A DNA stretch of 64,000 nt. Source: Ampullaceana balthica. Its lineage: Eukaryota > Mollusca > Gastropoda > Lymnaeidae. The number at the start of each line of letters is the position of its first letter. The first letter of the stretch is position 1. Below, piece after piece: positions 32,275 through 45,900 of the stretch. The position numbers and the translations under genes were made by a program. The notes beneath the pieces are model-generated. The model worked only from the letters and a program-made list of their open reading frames with translations. It had not been told where the DNA came from and did no database searches. Location of the stretch: NCBI GenBank assembly GCA_944989445.1, contig CALYLW010000692.1:62001-126000 (forward strand), read 5' to 3'.

Positions 32275-32316
32275 AAAATTGTCAAAAAGATTAACGAAAA
32301 AGAAATACGATATCAG
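32275..32316 (+). CDS. TRPC: TRPC 42-bp micro-exon
   Basis: Fourteen codons, KIVKKINEKEIRYQ, with acceptor ATTTCTTTCAG and donor CAG|GTAGGA, phase 0-0. It joins SIK of the previous exon to AVMRDLIKRY of the next, which is the expected TRPC order (basic helix, RYQxVMRNLVKRY). It is short enough to be missed by automatic annotation. Confidence 0.88.
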
Positions 32317-32981
32317 GTAGGACCAACAGGATATACAGCACACACAAAAATTACCATAAATTTGTGAGCTGCATCTATTTTTCATTATTCAATTCCATAC
32401 TTTCAAGAATTGTGTGTGTTCCACACTAGTATTGAATATGCTGGCAATGAAAGAGTTAAATATTTGTTATATTAAGTCTTTTATTATCACTGATTGTTTA
32501 CTTCCAGAGCTTCACAGAAAATTGACATGTTTTCAAATGTCTTCTTCTTGGGGATTTTTAAAAAAAAATATTTTTTTATATTCAAGAAAATATAAACTAA
32601 TTAATTGAGATATAATATAACAAAATTGTCAAATGTGGTTTATATGAATTTTATGAAAGGTTTTTGAATACTCTAATAACTTTCACCCCCATTCCTATAT
32701 TTCTTTTTCCTAAATACTTGTATGAAAAATGTGTTAATTAGCTTAGTATAATTCATGTCAATTTATCACATACATGGCACAGCTAATTTGCAAAACACAT
32801 TTGTTTTTACAAAATAAGGCAATTAAGCCATAAATACATAAATGTTTATAATTCTATTGTGTTCACTTAAGAAAATTCAAACCACTTTCAAACAGGTATT
32901 GGCACTAAGATTAGCCCCCCACCCACCCCACCCCCCCTCTTAACCAATCTAATGGGAGGACTTCACATGAGGCATCTAAAC

Positions 32982-33189
32982 CAGGAGTCTCCAAACTACG
33001 GCCCGCTGGCCAGATGCGGCCCGCGAGACCCTCTCATCCAGCCCCTGGAGACCTTTTAATCTCAAAAAAAAGATACTATTTTACCTGTATTTTGCCACAA
33101 AACTTAAAAGTTATGGGTTAGTAGTCTGCCCCCGAACTACTGTTTGACAGTTAATGCGGCCCTCCGGCAGAAAAGTTTGGAGACCCCTG
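32982..33189. mobile_element. hAT-type MITE with perfect 8-bp duplication
   Basis: 208-bp element with ends CAGGAGTCTCCAAACTAC and AAGTTTGGAGACCCCTG, flanked by exact ATCTAAAC at 32974-32981 and 33190-33197. A related copy in inverted orientation lies at 49462-49655. The TIR is the common hAT (Charlie-like) type. Located in TRPC intron 8. Confidence 0.9.
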
Positions 33190-33355
33190 ATCTAAACAAT
33201 GGGCTAAACATAACATGTCTCTCTCAATAGACAGCATTGACACTTCTCCCAATGCTACTCCACCACACTTGATTTTTCAATAATATTCTTAGATTGCATC
33301 CTTAAAAAGTGTATCAGCAGGTGTTGTGATAAACTCTGCTTACCTCTTACATCAG

Positions 33356-33545
33356 GCCGTCATGCGAGACCTGATCAAACGCTACATCATGCAGAAGCAA
33401 CGGGGGTCCCAGAAGGGGGAGGGGGTCAGCGAGGACGACATCAACGAGCTGAAGCAGGACGTCTCCTCGTTCAGGTTCGAGCTCCTGGAGATACTGCGCA
33501 ACAACGGCATGAAGACGCCCAACCCGAACCAGCCAAAACCAACAA
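33356..33545 (+). CDS. TRPC: TRPC channel exon: C-terminal coiled-coil region
   Basis: Starts AVMRDLIKRYIMQKQRGSQK, then GVSEDDINELKQDVSSFRFE and LLEILRNNGMKT, the conserved TRPC C-terminal helix. The donor ACA A|GTAAGA at 33546 leaves in phase 1, matching the acceptor at 46453. A second donor, AG|GTAACA at 33579, is also phase 1 and would add 11 residues (SKKLRYWKSLV). If neither is used, the frame continues 30 residues to a TGA ending at 33637, giving a shorter channel ending ...EADDRL. A potential AATAAA lies at 34104-34109. All three forms are sequence-compatible. Confidence 0.9.
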
Positions 33546-33637
33546 GTAAGAAACTCAGATACTGGAAGTCCTTGGTAGGTAACATTAGTGTTGATTCCAT
33601 AGGGAGCTCTGAGGCCGAGGCAGATGACCGCCTGTGA

Positions 33638-36600
33638 CGATAGCTGAGCTCGGAAGTTGTATGTGTTTTTTTTTAAACAAAGAGACCAACCATTTTCAAC
33701 CTGTTAGTGTACATATGATATCCAGTTTCTCAATTTGTTATTGTACAGGCCAGTTTTATTTTAAATTATTTTCATGTAACTGGTTTTTTTTATGAAACAA
33801 TTTTACTGTTTTGTATATGGATTTCTGGTCGTCTTTGTGTTCAGATGGCTGAAATTATTGTACCAGTAAATGGGAAGCTGTCGTTTATGGACATGCTTGT
33901 GTACCAAGGCCAAAAATCTCTAATTCAAAGTTAATTATTAATTATTAAATATTTAGTCGATATCCATTGGGCATTGGTTGCTTGCTGCTAGAGTGTGGAC
34001 TAGAACACTTGAACCATTACCTTGTATAGAAGTCTCACCCTGCATGAAGTGTAAGGTCATGGTCATGCAGTAGAGTGGCAAAGAAATGGATTGGCGTCTT
34101 GTAAATAAAAGAAAGTCAAGATAATTGTTTCAAAGATTTCAAAAAATTTCACTTTGTATATGTTTGACTAATGTATGCATTTTTGAAATACAAACTACCA
34201 GTATTGTTATCTTCATCTGACTAACATTTGATCAGCATTCTCCAATGACAAAACTATGTTCATTTGAAGAGAGATTTGATTGCTTCCATTTCATACACAT
34301 GACATTTTTCATGCGTGTACAATCCGTTCAAGTCTATAAAATAATATGATTGCTGATGAAAAACCCTTTAAAAAGTGTATGTTTCCAAATTGATTTTAGA
34401 TTCAGATAGCTTTAAAAAAGTTCACCTAATTCTAAGAAAGGAAATTTGTAATTTAACCCAAAAAAATTATACGTTTAAGCATGTAAATATTGTGAAAAAG
34501 AAATGAAAGTACATGTAGTTTAAAAAAATACATTGGGCTGATAGAGTGGTTTTTATTTTATTGCAGCTTGAATCAATTTAATGAACTGCAATGAAAAGGA
34601 TTCTCTTTTTTATTTTATTTTGTGGACAATAGCTTAGTTATTAAATTGTTCTGTAATATTATGATACAAATTTACACACAAGGGTTGCCTTGTCTCAAAT
34701 TGTTAAACAAACAGAACAGCAGCCAATTTGTGGAGGAATTAAACTAGCAAAATTTACAGCAAACAAATCCTATGGACTGTTACCTTTTAAACTGTAGAGG
34801 GGTACCAGTAATGGGTTATAGTTGTGTACCATGACTTTCAGCTTTAGGTATAATATTTTGATGTATATTTACAATTTGGTTTAATTTAATTCTTACTTTA
34901 GTCCAAACTGCCAAATTAAATTTTTTTTAAAATTATCAAAAAATTAATGCCAGTGGTTTATTTCCTGCTGTGATCTGAAATCTTTGACATTTTTAATCAA
35001 GTTTAACGTTATTGACTGGCAGTAGCTTCCGTACCTTTAACTTTTAGTTTATTGTCACTAACATCAGAAAACAAAATGCTTTTACCAAAATGTATGACTA
35101 TTCTATCTGACAGCTATTTTTCATTCAAAGCAAAAATTTAATTTAAGAACATAAGGTTCATTAAGATATTCACTTTTGAAAACCCTTATTGAATTACTTT
35201 AACAGTAAGGTGGGGTGTCGGGGCAGGGGAGTGTTCTGTGACATTATCAGGCAAGCATTGTGTTAAATAGTGTATTTTGAAGATAAGCATTATAGTTAAA
35301 AAGAAATTTGTACCCAATGATCAGTGTAATATTAAAAATCAAATCTATTCCATGGATGCAGAAAGAAGGGCAAAGCAGTTCACAGCAATAATGTTTGGCT
35401 ATTTGTAATCTAGATTTTAAACCTTTGGCATCTAGAATGAAAAGAGTCCTTTTTTTAATGGTGTGTTGCGTCAACAGTATTTTTAGCATATTTTGCCATT
35501 ATATAAAGTGATCAGGATTGTTATGAAGCAATATTTTGTTGAAAGTTATAAACTTGTATGTATATAGATTCCATACCATGTTTTAAACCAGGTGCATTTA
35601 ATTCACAGTGGCATTTATTACAAATTTCCTTTCATTGTGCCAAATCAATATCTTACCTTTAAAAAAATATACTTCCAAAGGATATAAATGATATACACTA
35701 AAATGTGATAAACTTTTAATAGCATATTTTAAAAATTTTATCTTAAACTTTATTTGGGTGTGTAATAAAGGGGTGGGGGCAAAATGTATGTTTCGTGATT
35801 ATTCTCTTTCGTCAAATAATCTTTAAAAAATAATATGTATGTAGGAGCGAGAGTTAATTTTTCCTAAATGACAAACAAGGAGAATACTGCATCCATCCTC
35901 AGGATGTAACCATCAAAGAAAAATTATACCAGATTTTTTCAGTTTCAAATATTAGTCTCCTCTGCCACTGTTAAATATTATAATTTTTCTTTTTTGTTGA
36001 TATATTGGGATTCCTTCTGATAGCACAAAACTTCTTAGTGAAAAGTTTTTAAGTGTAAAGACATTTCCTCATGAAGACGTCTGCTGGTTTTAATTATAAA
36101 TAGTGAAATTTTCATTTAAATTATGAGATGATATTTAATTGTAAGAACAGTTTTCACTGTCCAAAGCCCATATATTTTAAGATATATTTTATTATTTTTT
36201 ATGTTGTTTTTTTAATTTTACTGATAGCTTAATAGAAATTTAAATAAGATTTTCCTTTTTTTCTGTTTACTAATTTCTGTTGGCATGTTTCCAAAAATGC
36301 ACCACGTTTTCATTGAGTTCTAGTCAAGTAAATAGTTAAAAATTCCATGCACCCCTGTTTTCATGTTACCAAAAAAATTATTTTATCCTTTTTGGCTTCG
36401 CTAGTTTTCAACATCCTGGATATCACACCATTAAAACAAAAAAGTTTATCCTTTGATTCTATTTGTAACATGATATCTGGAATGGCTGAAGGTTAATTTG
36501 TATTTTTCTCTTCACACAATCATTTGCTCTTTGTAGATTAAAATAGGTTGTTGACTTTCAGTTTCTTTTTTCACCGTATCCTTTGTTAGACATTTCCTGT

Positions 36601-37412
36601 TTAGTGATCATTCTGTTTTGTCAACTGGTTTTTTTTTAATTTTACATCCAGTCCCTTATTCTGCACTTTGCTGCTTTCAATTTGCTTCAAGTTGAGCTTA
36701 AAAACTAACAATAAAAAGGTTTATGGGACCTAAGTCATTTTAAAAATTATCTTATGTCCAGGCAAAACATATTACTATTATAGTTGTGTATATATATATA
36801 TTGAAAACAACAATTTCGCTCTTAAACTAAATTTACATGTACAACCTTTTTCTGACTTTTAAACACAGATCTGATTTAATTTTTTGACACTAGCCTTGTG
36901 ACTAGGCCACCATGACTGCATGTTGCCATTATTACTCATATGTATAAACATATATATAATTATATCACAAAGCTAGAAAAAAAATTTAGTCATATGAATG
37001 TTATAGCTTAGAGGATTTTATTTTAATTTTTTCTGTCACTATCCATGTGTAAATAAATTAATAAACCTAGATTTTTCAATAGTTTAGCTAGAGCCTATAC
37101 ACACAGTCAATATTTTACTATAGAAGCACATGGTAGACAACACATCACTGTCCTTGCTTCTCAGCACAATCTTGCCCTTCTCTGCAGAAATGAGTAGCTC
37201 TGTAAAGGAATGCAATGGGCGATTACCAGGATTGCACACATAAAATGCTGATACAATTTATTGTTTATTTAATTGGATCCTCTTATAGCCTTTGAGTACA
37301 AACGTTACAAACCATTTATTACTGAATTTTTTTTAATAGCTCATTTTTAAAAAAAATAAGTAAATTCAATAGAGGAGAAACCAAAATTAAAAAAGCAGTT
37401 TTGTTATAAGAA
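33638..37412 (+). other. Repeat-poor AT-rich tract: intron 9 or alternative TRPC 3'UTR
   Basis: About 3.8 kb of AT-rich DNA with few recognisable transposons, unlike the rest of the window. It directly follows the in-frame stop at 33637. It could be the long 3'UTR of a short TRPC isoform, with a possible poly(A) signal at 34104 and others further on. No coding frame is supported. Confidence 0.4.
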
Positions 37413-38018
37413 TCTATATATATAATTCTCTACATCGCCCAACCATGCGGGACACCACGCACGCACGCCGACTCTCTAACCCTCATCCCGCCACCTTCAC
37501 CAAAGCGAGTAAGTGCAAACGAGCATGACGAATGACACTCGCTGGGGTCGACCAATGTCTCGAGACCACAATGGTCCTTGCGTTCACTTGCATTGTTTCT
37601 TCTCAGAATAACGTGAGATTCGTAGTGTACTGGTTATCCCGTCCGCCTCATACGGGGAAGGTCCTGGGTTCAAGCCCCAGCGAAAACATTGGTTTTTTTT
37701 TAATTTTTAAAAATGTCTGTTTGTGCCCGTTCTTTTACCCCTTTTTTGCCAACATGGCTGACCCTCGCTAGGGTCGGCCAATCACAGTTTATGGTTGGCA
37801 AGCTAATGTGGTAAAGGGTGGTGGGCAGGTAGATAACCACAGTGCGAATGTCTCGAAACCAACAATGAGTCGGCAAGTCCCCCCCTCCCCCCGAAACCGA
37901 CGTTCACTCGCGTTTTTTTTTATTTCTTCGTGCTGTAGTTTGTGTCCGTTCTTTCTCCACTTTCTTGGCACTCTCCATGAACAAGTCTGCGGCGTATGCT
38001 ACACCGCGGAGCGTCTAG
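37413..38018 (+). mobile_element. Helitron-like non-autonomous element
   Basis: Starts TCTATATATATAATTC after a host A and ends with a GCGG...CCGC hairpin, a short spacer and CTAG at 38015-38018 before a host T. The A-T insertion site and terminal layout fit a Helitron of 606 bp. It has two diverged internal blocks sharing 'cgct(g/a)gggtcg(a/g)ccaat' and 'aatgtctcga(g/a)acca', suggesting an internal duplication. It contains the tRNA-like segment at 37620-37690. Confidence 0.55.
37620..37690 (+). pseudogene. tRNA-Met(CAT)-like segment
   Basis: 'actggttatcccgtccgcct', an anticodon loop CTCATAC and 'ggtcctgggttcaagcccca' give the D, anticodon and T arms of an elongator tRNA-Met-like sequence. 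The anticodon stem (TCCGC/GGGGA) has a G:G mismatch and I see no paired acceptor stem, so it is a tRNA relic or SINE head rather than a working gene. Confidence 0.55.
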
Positions 38019-39179
38019 TAGATATAAAAAAGGCTCAAGAGATGTGCAGCTGGAGTGCATAGGGGGTACATTTGTCCCCGTGGCGCCAGGTGCAGGAGCA
38101 CCAAAATGAGGATTGCAATGTCGCATTGTTCACCCAAACGAACAAGTCTAAGATATCAATAAAACCATGTTGGGGGGGGGCGCCGATTTTATAGTTTGTC
38201 CCCGGGCGCAAAATATCCTAGCTACTCTTCTGTGGACCAGTCTATTTAGGACTAAAACTTGTTTTAGATTTTAAAAAGTTGTATCTTCTGCTTCCTAGAA
38301 CCCTACCCCCCCCCCACCCAAACTTTACTTACCCGACTTTTTTTTCTGAAAGAGCAAAAAATATAGTCCTGGCCTACCTCCATCGCGTCTTTTATTGTAT
38401 CAAACATTGGAGAATTCTTTGGTGGGTCTCTGTCGAGATTGTAAACAAAGAGCCCTCTCATGACGTCACAATGGCCACTCGCGTCGATAAGCCAGAAACG
38501 GGTTAATGAGATGCCCGTCAGGTGATTGTAAACTGACTTTGTGTGAGCCTTTGAATTGGGCCACACAATCAGCGAACAGCCACTCGCTTAACCTCATGTG
38601 AGGGATGAACAAAGGAAAATTCTTTGTGAAAGTGGGGGTGGGGGTGGGGTGGGGGTATACCTGCTCCTGACGTACTCATTCATCAAAATATTGCCCGGCT
38701 AACGTGCGAAGCTGGGAATACTCTAAACGAATCGATGTCTGCAACATGACATAAATTCTTTACCTCCTATCCTGGCTTGATCTCATTGATGTTTGAACTT
38801 CATCGGTTTTTATTTTATTTATTTATTTATTTATTTTCGGGTTGGGGGTTGCGTTCGTGTTGTCGGTGTTTGCAGCTGAGTAGCATGGGTAAGTGTCAAA
38901 ATTGAACTTTCTGAGCTATTCAGGGCTGATCTATCGGCCTAAACCTAAAAATAATGGCTGGCTACCGGTCGGTTAATGCAAAACTCCATTGTCGCTGGCT
39001 GATCTTTCTACCCGCCAATCAGAGAGCTTCATTTATTTCTGGCAATTCTCGCCATTCCGGATCCCACAGATAGATTACGTCACATTTATTTTATATTTTT
39101 CTTTGAAGCGTTATAAAAACAATACGCATCCAGTGTGAAATAATTTTGCAGTTTTTAACTGTGTTTCTCCTTATATTGA
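38019..39179. other. TRPC intron 9; no gene
   Basis: Contains C- and G-homopolymer tracts (38170, 38305, 38630) and a TTTA run near 38805-38835. No feature recognised. Confidence 0.45.
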
Positions 39180-39255
39180 GATAGATAAGCGTAGGACGCA
39201 ATAATCTTCTGTATAGAAGGAGCGTCTGTAAACAGATAAGATATTGTACATAAGG
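39180..39255 (+). mobile_element. LINE/SINE 3'-tail fragment
   Basis: 'gataagcgtaggacgcaata', then 'gaaggagcgtctgtaa' and 'cagataagatatt', matches the tail at 18225-18285 and the SINE tails. Only the tail is present, as expected for a very short 5'-truncated insertion. Confidence 0.75.
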
Positions 39256-39533
39256 TCTTTTTAAGATTGCAAAAATCCAATTTCACCATAATTCTGGAAG
39301 GGAGATATCTTTACTCCAATTACTGAAACCTGCACACACACACACACATACACACACGCACAAATGAATTTTGGTTTGAATGTTCGAATCATGACATTTC
39401 ATTAGGCTCAATGAAGAGATTTGAGTTCCATTCTTTATTATCGCATTAGTCCATTCAATCCATAAAAAAGTATTATATTTAACGAAAATAATTGAACATT
39501 AACTGAAAATAATAAAAATATTTAAAATGATGT

Positions 39534-39978
39534 CAGGGGCCATCCATAAATGATGTCACGCGATTTTGGCCGATTTTTTTACCCCGCCTCCCCCCTCGTC
39601 ACACGTCGTCCCAAAAACTTAGACTCCCCCTCTAATATGACGTCACAAAGCGTTTGCCCGCCCCCTTAAAAGCTGTATTTTCTATATGAAAATGAGCATG
39701 TTTCAAATCAATTTTTTGTCATTTAAGTATGTATTTAGTGTAAGGCTGCACTCTAATATCGTAGCACGCATGAAGCCATGTGATACGTCTTTAAATAAAT
39801 TGTAAACAATCAAATATTTAAGTGGATTTTTTAAATTTAAATTTGCGCGTTTTTTTATGTGACGTCACATGTCTTAAACACCCCCTCCCCCTCGTTACAC
39901 ATCGTCACTAATGTGTAACTCCCCAACCCCACCCCACCCCGCGCTTAGGTGCGTGACGTCATTTATGGACGGCCCCTG
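39534..39978. mobile_element. CRE-rich MITE, copy 1
   Basis: Termini CAGGGGCCATCCATAAATGA and (reverse complement of the other end) CAGGGGCCGTCCATAAATGA form strong inverted repeats. The interior has 'cgcgattttggcc', C-rich 'cccctcgtcac' blocks and three perfect TGACGTCA palindromes. A similar copy is at 56942-57364, and a related core lies at about 52430-52850. No coding capacity; the superfamily is not assigned. Confidence 0.82.
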
Positions 39979-42900
39979 ATTCTTAAAACAGTTTAATCTC
40001 CCACGCCCCCCCCCCACACACACACTTTTCAGTCTAACAACAAAAGTGTTTTAGAATGGAGCAGGCTGTGAAAAGTGTTGGTCTACCCCAAGGTGCCGCA
40101 AACCTTGGTTGCTCCTCACTGGGGATAACTTTAACCGGCGAGGTTAACAGGAGCGGAAGGGATAAAGATGTACCCCCCCCCCTCAAAAAAAAGAAAAAAT
40201 GTTTTTTCCTCAAAATTGTTTCTGGAAACAAAGTAGTAAAATATGCCACGTGGGTAACTACGGCACGTGGGTAACTAGTCCAATGGGTAACTAGGGCACG
40301 TGGAAAACTAAGCCAGTTTGGTAAAGGAACTCGTCCAGCTAAATAAAATGAATTATTCACAATCATAGAGGGTCAGTAATTGGGATATTTATACTAAGTG
40401 TAAAGCAATCAGATTGAAAAATGAATGCTTGATTTCAGAGGTGCCACACGGGTTGTTATCAACCAGTGCGATAGGTCATGGTTTCACCCCCTCACAACTT
40501 ACCCCATAGACCTCCTCCGAGTCTGGCAGTGCAAAATAACGGGAACATACAGAATTTTACACTTTGATGTCACCCCTTGTGGTGGTGTCACCACGGAGCG
40601 GTCGGCACCCACTATTGACGGCCTCTGCTTGATTTAATAGAGATCAATGCAAATAAAACACACCACACTAGCCCAAATAATACAACCATAAAATTATGTT
40701 TTAATTGCTGTGAATTTTCAAAATGCACGTGGCATTTTATTTATATTTATTTTTTAACAGAAAGACAAAAGTGAAACAAAAGACAATCGCAAACGATTTA
40801 ATTTGATAGATTTCATAGTTTTCAAGCTTGTAATCAACTGCTATCCTCCTATATAATAAAAGGCTAAGTTCTGTCCCGTCATCTATAGCGATTGGTCTCT
40901 CAAGCACACATGACTCCTACAGCCAATCATATTAAGTTTACGCGGACGTTCAAAACGAGTTATTTTTGGTGCAGTATTTCTTCCAAGACTTTATTTTGAG
41001 TTATGCGCGTTGGGATTTATAGTCAAAAGCTCTGTTTTTACGAGTTATTTATTGTAACTATAACTATAATGAATAGTATTTTTGACGTGATGCACATGTA
41101 TGCCGGTCGAGACGGCTGTTGGAGGGGAGTTACAACATGCCACCGAACGGTGGCGGAACGTCCTTGGACGGGCTTGGTTGCTCGTATATAATAACCAGCT
41201 ATCACATCCCTTATTCTGTCAGCGGGTCTGTATGCCTAACATAAAAATAGGAAGAATTTCATTTATCTTTAACATAAACAAAACTTTTCCCCCACATCCT
41301 TTTTCCTCAAAATCTATTTTCCGTTTCCCACTTGCAGACCTTCTAATCGTTTTAAGCTAATTTGAGTTTGAGCATGTCTTGAATTTGTATTTTCAGCTTA
41401 AGTTATTTTAAACTGAAAAATATTTCTGATGATGTTAATTTATTCTACCATGAGAGCCATACATAATGTAAAATAGATTTTATGTGTACGATTTTTGTAA
41501 ACTAATATAATAAAACATTGTTTAAATAAAATATAGACCTTTGAAAGTGATTCCATTACTCATTATTACTTACTTAATTTAAAGATAATTATGTTTCATT
41601 CATTTTGCTTTTAATTTAGTCTGCAAACTATTTTGAAGATGGTTTATTTCAGCCGTATTAATTTAAAGAGTGGGGCCCGCATCGCTTATCAGCAGCATGC
41701 TACCTCCTTTTCGCTTTTCTAGTCCGTCCCTCTTCCAACCTTATCCCGAAACGTGTTGACGCTTGAGTTCCAACAAACATTTAGCAAGACTCCAATGCCC
41801 TTCCAAACCAATAACCAGTAAGAATGTGACATTTATTTACGAGTGATCTAAAATATGCCTGGCTTGCCTATAGATAGTGCTATTTGCCCAATGGGGATAT
41901 TATTTTTCAATATAAAAATGAATTCGACGCTAATTTTTTTTTAAGTAATGCAATCAGGCAAACTTTTTTTTTAAACAAACAAACCACGTGACTAAAAACA
42001 TGCCACTCTACTCCTACCTTCAGTTTCTATGAATAGAAACCACGCTCATCTTGCAGCACTCGCACTCTTGCTTCCTTCATTCGATGGCAGCCATTGCCTC
42101 ATGGCTAAATTAATCGTCGATAAATCATATCGTACAATATTTTGATTAACTTTTATCCCCCCCCCCAACACACACAGACACACATCGCGTGAGTTATGTA
42201 AAGGCTCATACACTTTTTTCTTCACATCCGAATATTTTGAGCTCATCTCTCTGTTGTTATTTTAACCCAAGTTTATTCTGTGAGACGCGGTCCTCCTATC
42301 GATTTAGTCAATTTTTTACACGTCCATGCTCCATGTGAAGAAAACTCATTTATTATGAGGTACGTCTTATAATCCATGGATCCGCTAGCTTAATTTTAAT
42401 TTTTCTACGCAGTCCCTCGTTTAAAAAAATGCATATACTCTCGAAATTTAATTTAATTTCTGATGCTTCGAGGTAGTTTATTTGCATTTTTTATCATTGA
42501 ATTATTGAGATTTCAAAGGAATTTAGGAAATGTGATTTTTTTTAAATATATAGCATTACTCGTAGTAGGTTATGGATAGAGTTTTAATTAAAGTGTCAAC
42601 ATCGTAAGCCAGTAGTAGCAGAATTATTAGTAGGAGTGGGTATTTGCATTGTAAGTTTAAGCACTGACTTTAACGTCATACTTAAGATAAAGCTGGTGGG
42701 GCATATTTTCATTGTCAGCATTCAGCTATAAATGAAATGTCAGAGACTTGTAATGTATGATGATAATGTAGGCAGGAAGTAGAAGATTGCATTTTTCTTT
42801 TTGTTTCTATTGCTTGATACATTAATTAGATATTTTAGGTACCTGCAAGACGGCAAAGTCTACCAGGCTGTTTCTCCGGATGATGGATCTTCCAAACGAG

Positions 42901-45900
42901 AGGACTGCACAGATTGAAAATCCAAAGTCAAAGTTGATGCATCAGAGATCGGCGTCTAATGAAATTTGATTTTTTCCAAAGTCTTTCTTCGAATGCTAGC
43001 AGCCCTCTTTCAAAAACTGTACAATCTTTCCTTCTTGGGCTGTCTATAAAACAAGTACCCATTGCCCAAGTCACCCCCTATGCCCCAATGATTTTAACAC
43101 ATGCAGCATCCATTGTGTGCCATGACTCTCGACGCCTTCACTACTAGCTACACCGATATCTCTGTGTTCACTCTTTGACGACCGCTTCGGCTTGAGGAAA
43201 CCTTGCAACGAACTGACTTCAGGGCCACTGTCCAATACTCTTCGAGATGCTCCTCTACACGTGACTTCCTTGTGCAGATTTTTAACCAAGGTTAGAACGG
43301 GAATCTCTATCAATCAGAAAAACAAAACCACACATTTTTTAAAAGTTTGCGTTTTTTTTCTCCAAACAATAATAAACTCTCTACTGCATTGTCCATACTT
43401 TGAATTAGATTTTTTTTGTTACATTTCTCTAGACATTAACAAAATTTTCTGTAGATTTTAGCTAGAGATGACAATAGTGTTGAGCTTCATGGCTTAAGCT
43501 TGAGTCTAAACAAATTCCGGGAGATTCCATTGTTGATTTAAGGGGGGCTCCTCCTAACGCACGTCAAACAAATCTCACACATCGGAGAGCGAAAGTCAAT
43601 CACGGCTCTCACAGACCAGTTGAGTTTATCCAGAGTTAATATTTATATAATCCAAACTAAATATAGCCTATAGCTCACCACGCTAACAATAATAATAATA
43701 ACTATCTGCAAAAAAATGGTCACGTGATATGTTGAAAGAGAAGGGAGCTTTCGTTTTAACATTTAACTACACATAATTTATTTTACTTTAAAAACAAAAA
43801 CAAAACAAAAATACTATCCACAATTTTTTTTAATTATTTTTTTTTGGTTGCATGAATATTTTTTCGAGCTTTTGTGTTGCGTTAGAGAAATTCTTTCTTC
43901 TTCTGTGTTAATAATATTGTTGCATGATCTCGTCTATGTTTGATGTTGTTTGTTTGTTGTTTTATTTTATTTTTTTACTAATCTTACACTATATGTAGTC
44001 TGCACATTGCATGGCTTTTAAAACCTGGAGAATGGGGTAAATTTTCAAATAGTAATCCCTGGCGCCCTCTGGCGTAACCTTCGCGCCATGCGTGACTAAT
44101 CGTCTCTGAATAAAAAAAAATTATTTTCAACTTTTTTAATTTTAAGTGGTCACTGCATGAGTGACCACTCCACATGAGCCGGGTGCATGGCATTTGTTAG
44201 TCTCCTTGCATGGACGGCATGGTGCACGCTACAGTGACGTATATTCGACTAAAAGTCTGGAATTCATGTAATCAATCAGTCGTCCACTTAGGGTTACCAG
44301 AGCTGTGTGACGTCATAAATGTCCCATTGCTACAGAAAAAATGTGTGTTTTTCTTTGTTTTTATAAGAAAACAACTTCTCTTTAATAATTATTAAAGGGT
44401 TTAACGGAAGAATCTCTTTTTTTTCAAATGTGTGTCAAATAGAACTGATAATTCAACTCGGTTGAAAAAATGTAACTTAGCAAATGTGTTAATTTATAAC
44501 CAACAACTGAGATAACTTTATCCACATTTTACGACGAATTCCTAAGTTTCTTTTGTCAAAATGACGTTTTCAATATGACAGTGGCATTGGTAAATTTTAA
44601 GGGCGGGAATGTGAAGTCCTGGTAGGCCCTATTTTTCTTCCTTTGTGATAGATGTGACAAATAAGTATAACGCAAACTAGAGTGTTCACTGATGTTATAA
44701 TTTATTATTAATTCATTTATTTGTGGGTGGGTGGGTTATGGGGGATCTTGGTACGTCCCGGGTAGAACAAACCATAGCAATTAGTCTGGGGAGTCGATGA
44801 GGCCAGAAATCACAGCCTTTTTGCCACGTGGTGTGGTACAGAATAAGTTAAGCAATACAAGGTCAGGATGACCTTTTTTGAGCTTACGAATCAAGAGCGT
44901 CGAGGACATTTTCTTCCATCATTTGCCCAATAATAATTACACACGCGCCAAGGACACGATGACAGTTAGATAAATCTAAACTAGAATATCAGATTGGCGT
45001 CCTAAACCGCGCAGTAATTTGACCGTTTAGAATCGTATGATCGTAGTGCTCACGATATTTCCCTGCATCGTCGCTCAATTTTAAAAAAAAATAGTTTTCA
45101 GAATTCGTCAAGAAGTCTTTTAAATTTTAATTTAAGCTTCTTATTTTTTCCCACGGTTCTTTTCTTTAAAAACATATTTTGATTTCTTCTCCAGCTAGGG
45201 TATGTTTGAGCCTTTATTTTATTATTTTTTTAATTTTTTTTTGAAGACGAAAAATTGACTGAGAATGATTCAATTGTTACGTGTTTACACTCTGACTGCT
45301 ATTAAGGTTCTATACATTATTTTTTTTAGGGTGTTAAAATATTCGCCTGAAGTCTTCATGATCCCGGGTAAACGGATTTCAAACCAGAAGTAACGAACCG
45401 TCGAGTTGTATTTATAAAATTGATTGGTTGCTGTCTATAAATTAGCATAGAACTGAATTTTATTTTAAAAAACATCAGATTTATAAAGGTCCAACTATTC
45501 ATTTTTAAATTTTTAAACCGAATTTCCTAAATCTGACATCACTCCTTTAGCGTTAAAATCTTCCTACTTTATAATAATTGTATCCATAACAGGCGCCCTC
45601 TTCTAAACAGAAAGTTAGTATGCCCTACACTTATTTATAGTTCAAACAAAACAGAATTTCATTATTTGTACATAGGACTTGGGTGAATATTGACTTATCA
45701 TTTTAAAATAACAAGTCTTATGAGATTTATTTTGTTTCATCAATGATTTATATTCATAATAATTCTTTTTTTTCCGCCCATCTCTAAAAAAAACTAACTT
45801 TTCTCTCGCGACAGATATATAAGTGGATTCTTTTTTAAAAAAATCAAGTACCGCATCATTACTAAATCTGTCAGGGGTCTTTTATACAATTGTATTACTA

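Noticed and set aside
37620..37690. Functional tRNA-Met gene
   Set aside because: The anticodon stem has a mismatch and no paired acceptor stem is visible; kept only as a tRNA-like relic.
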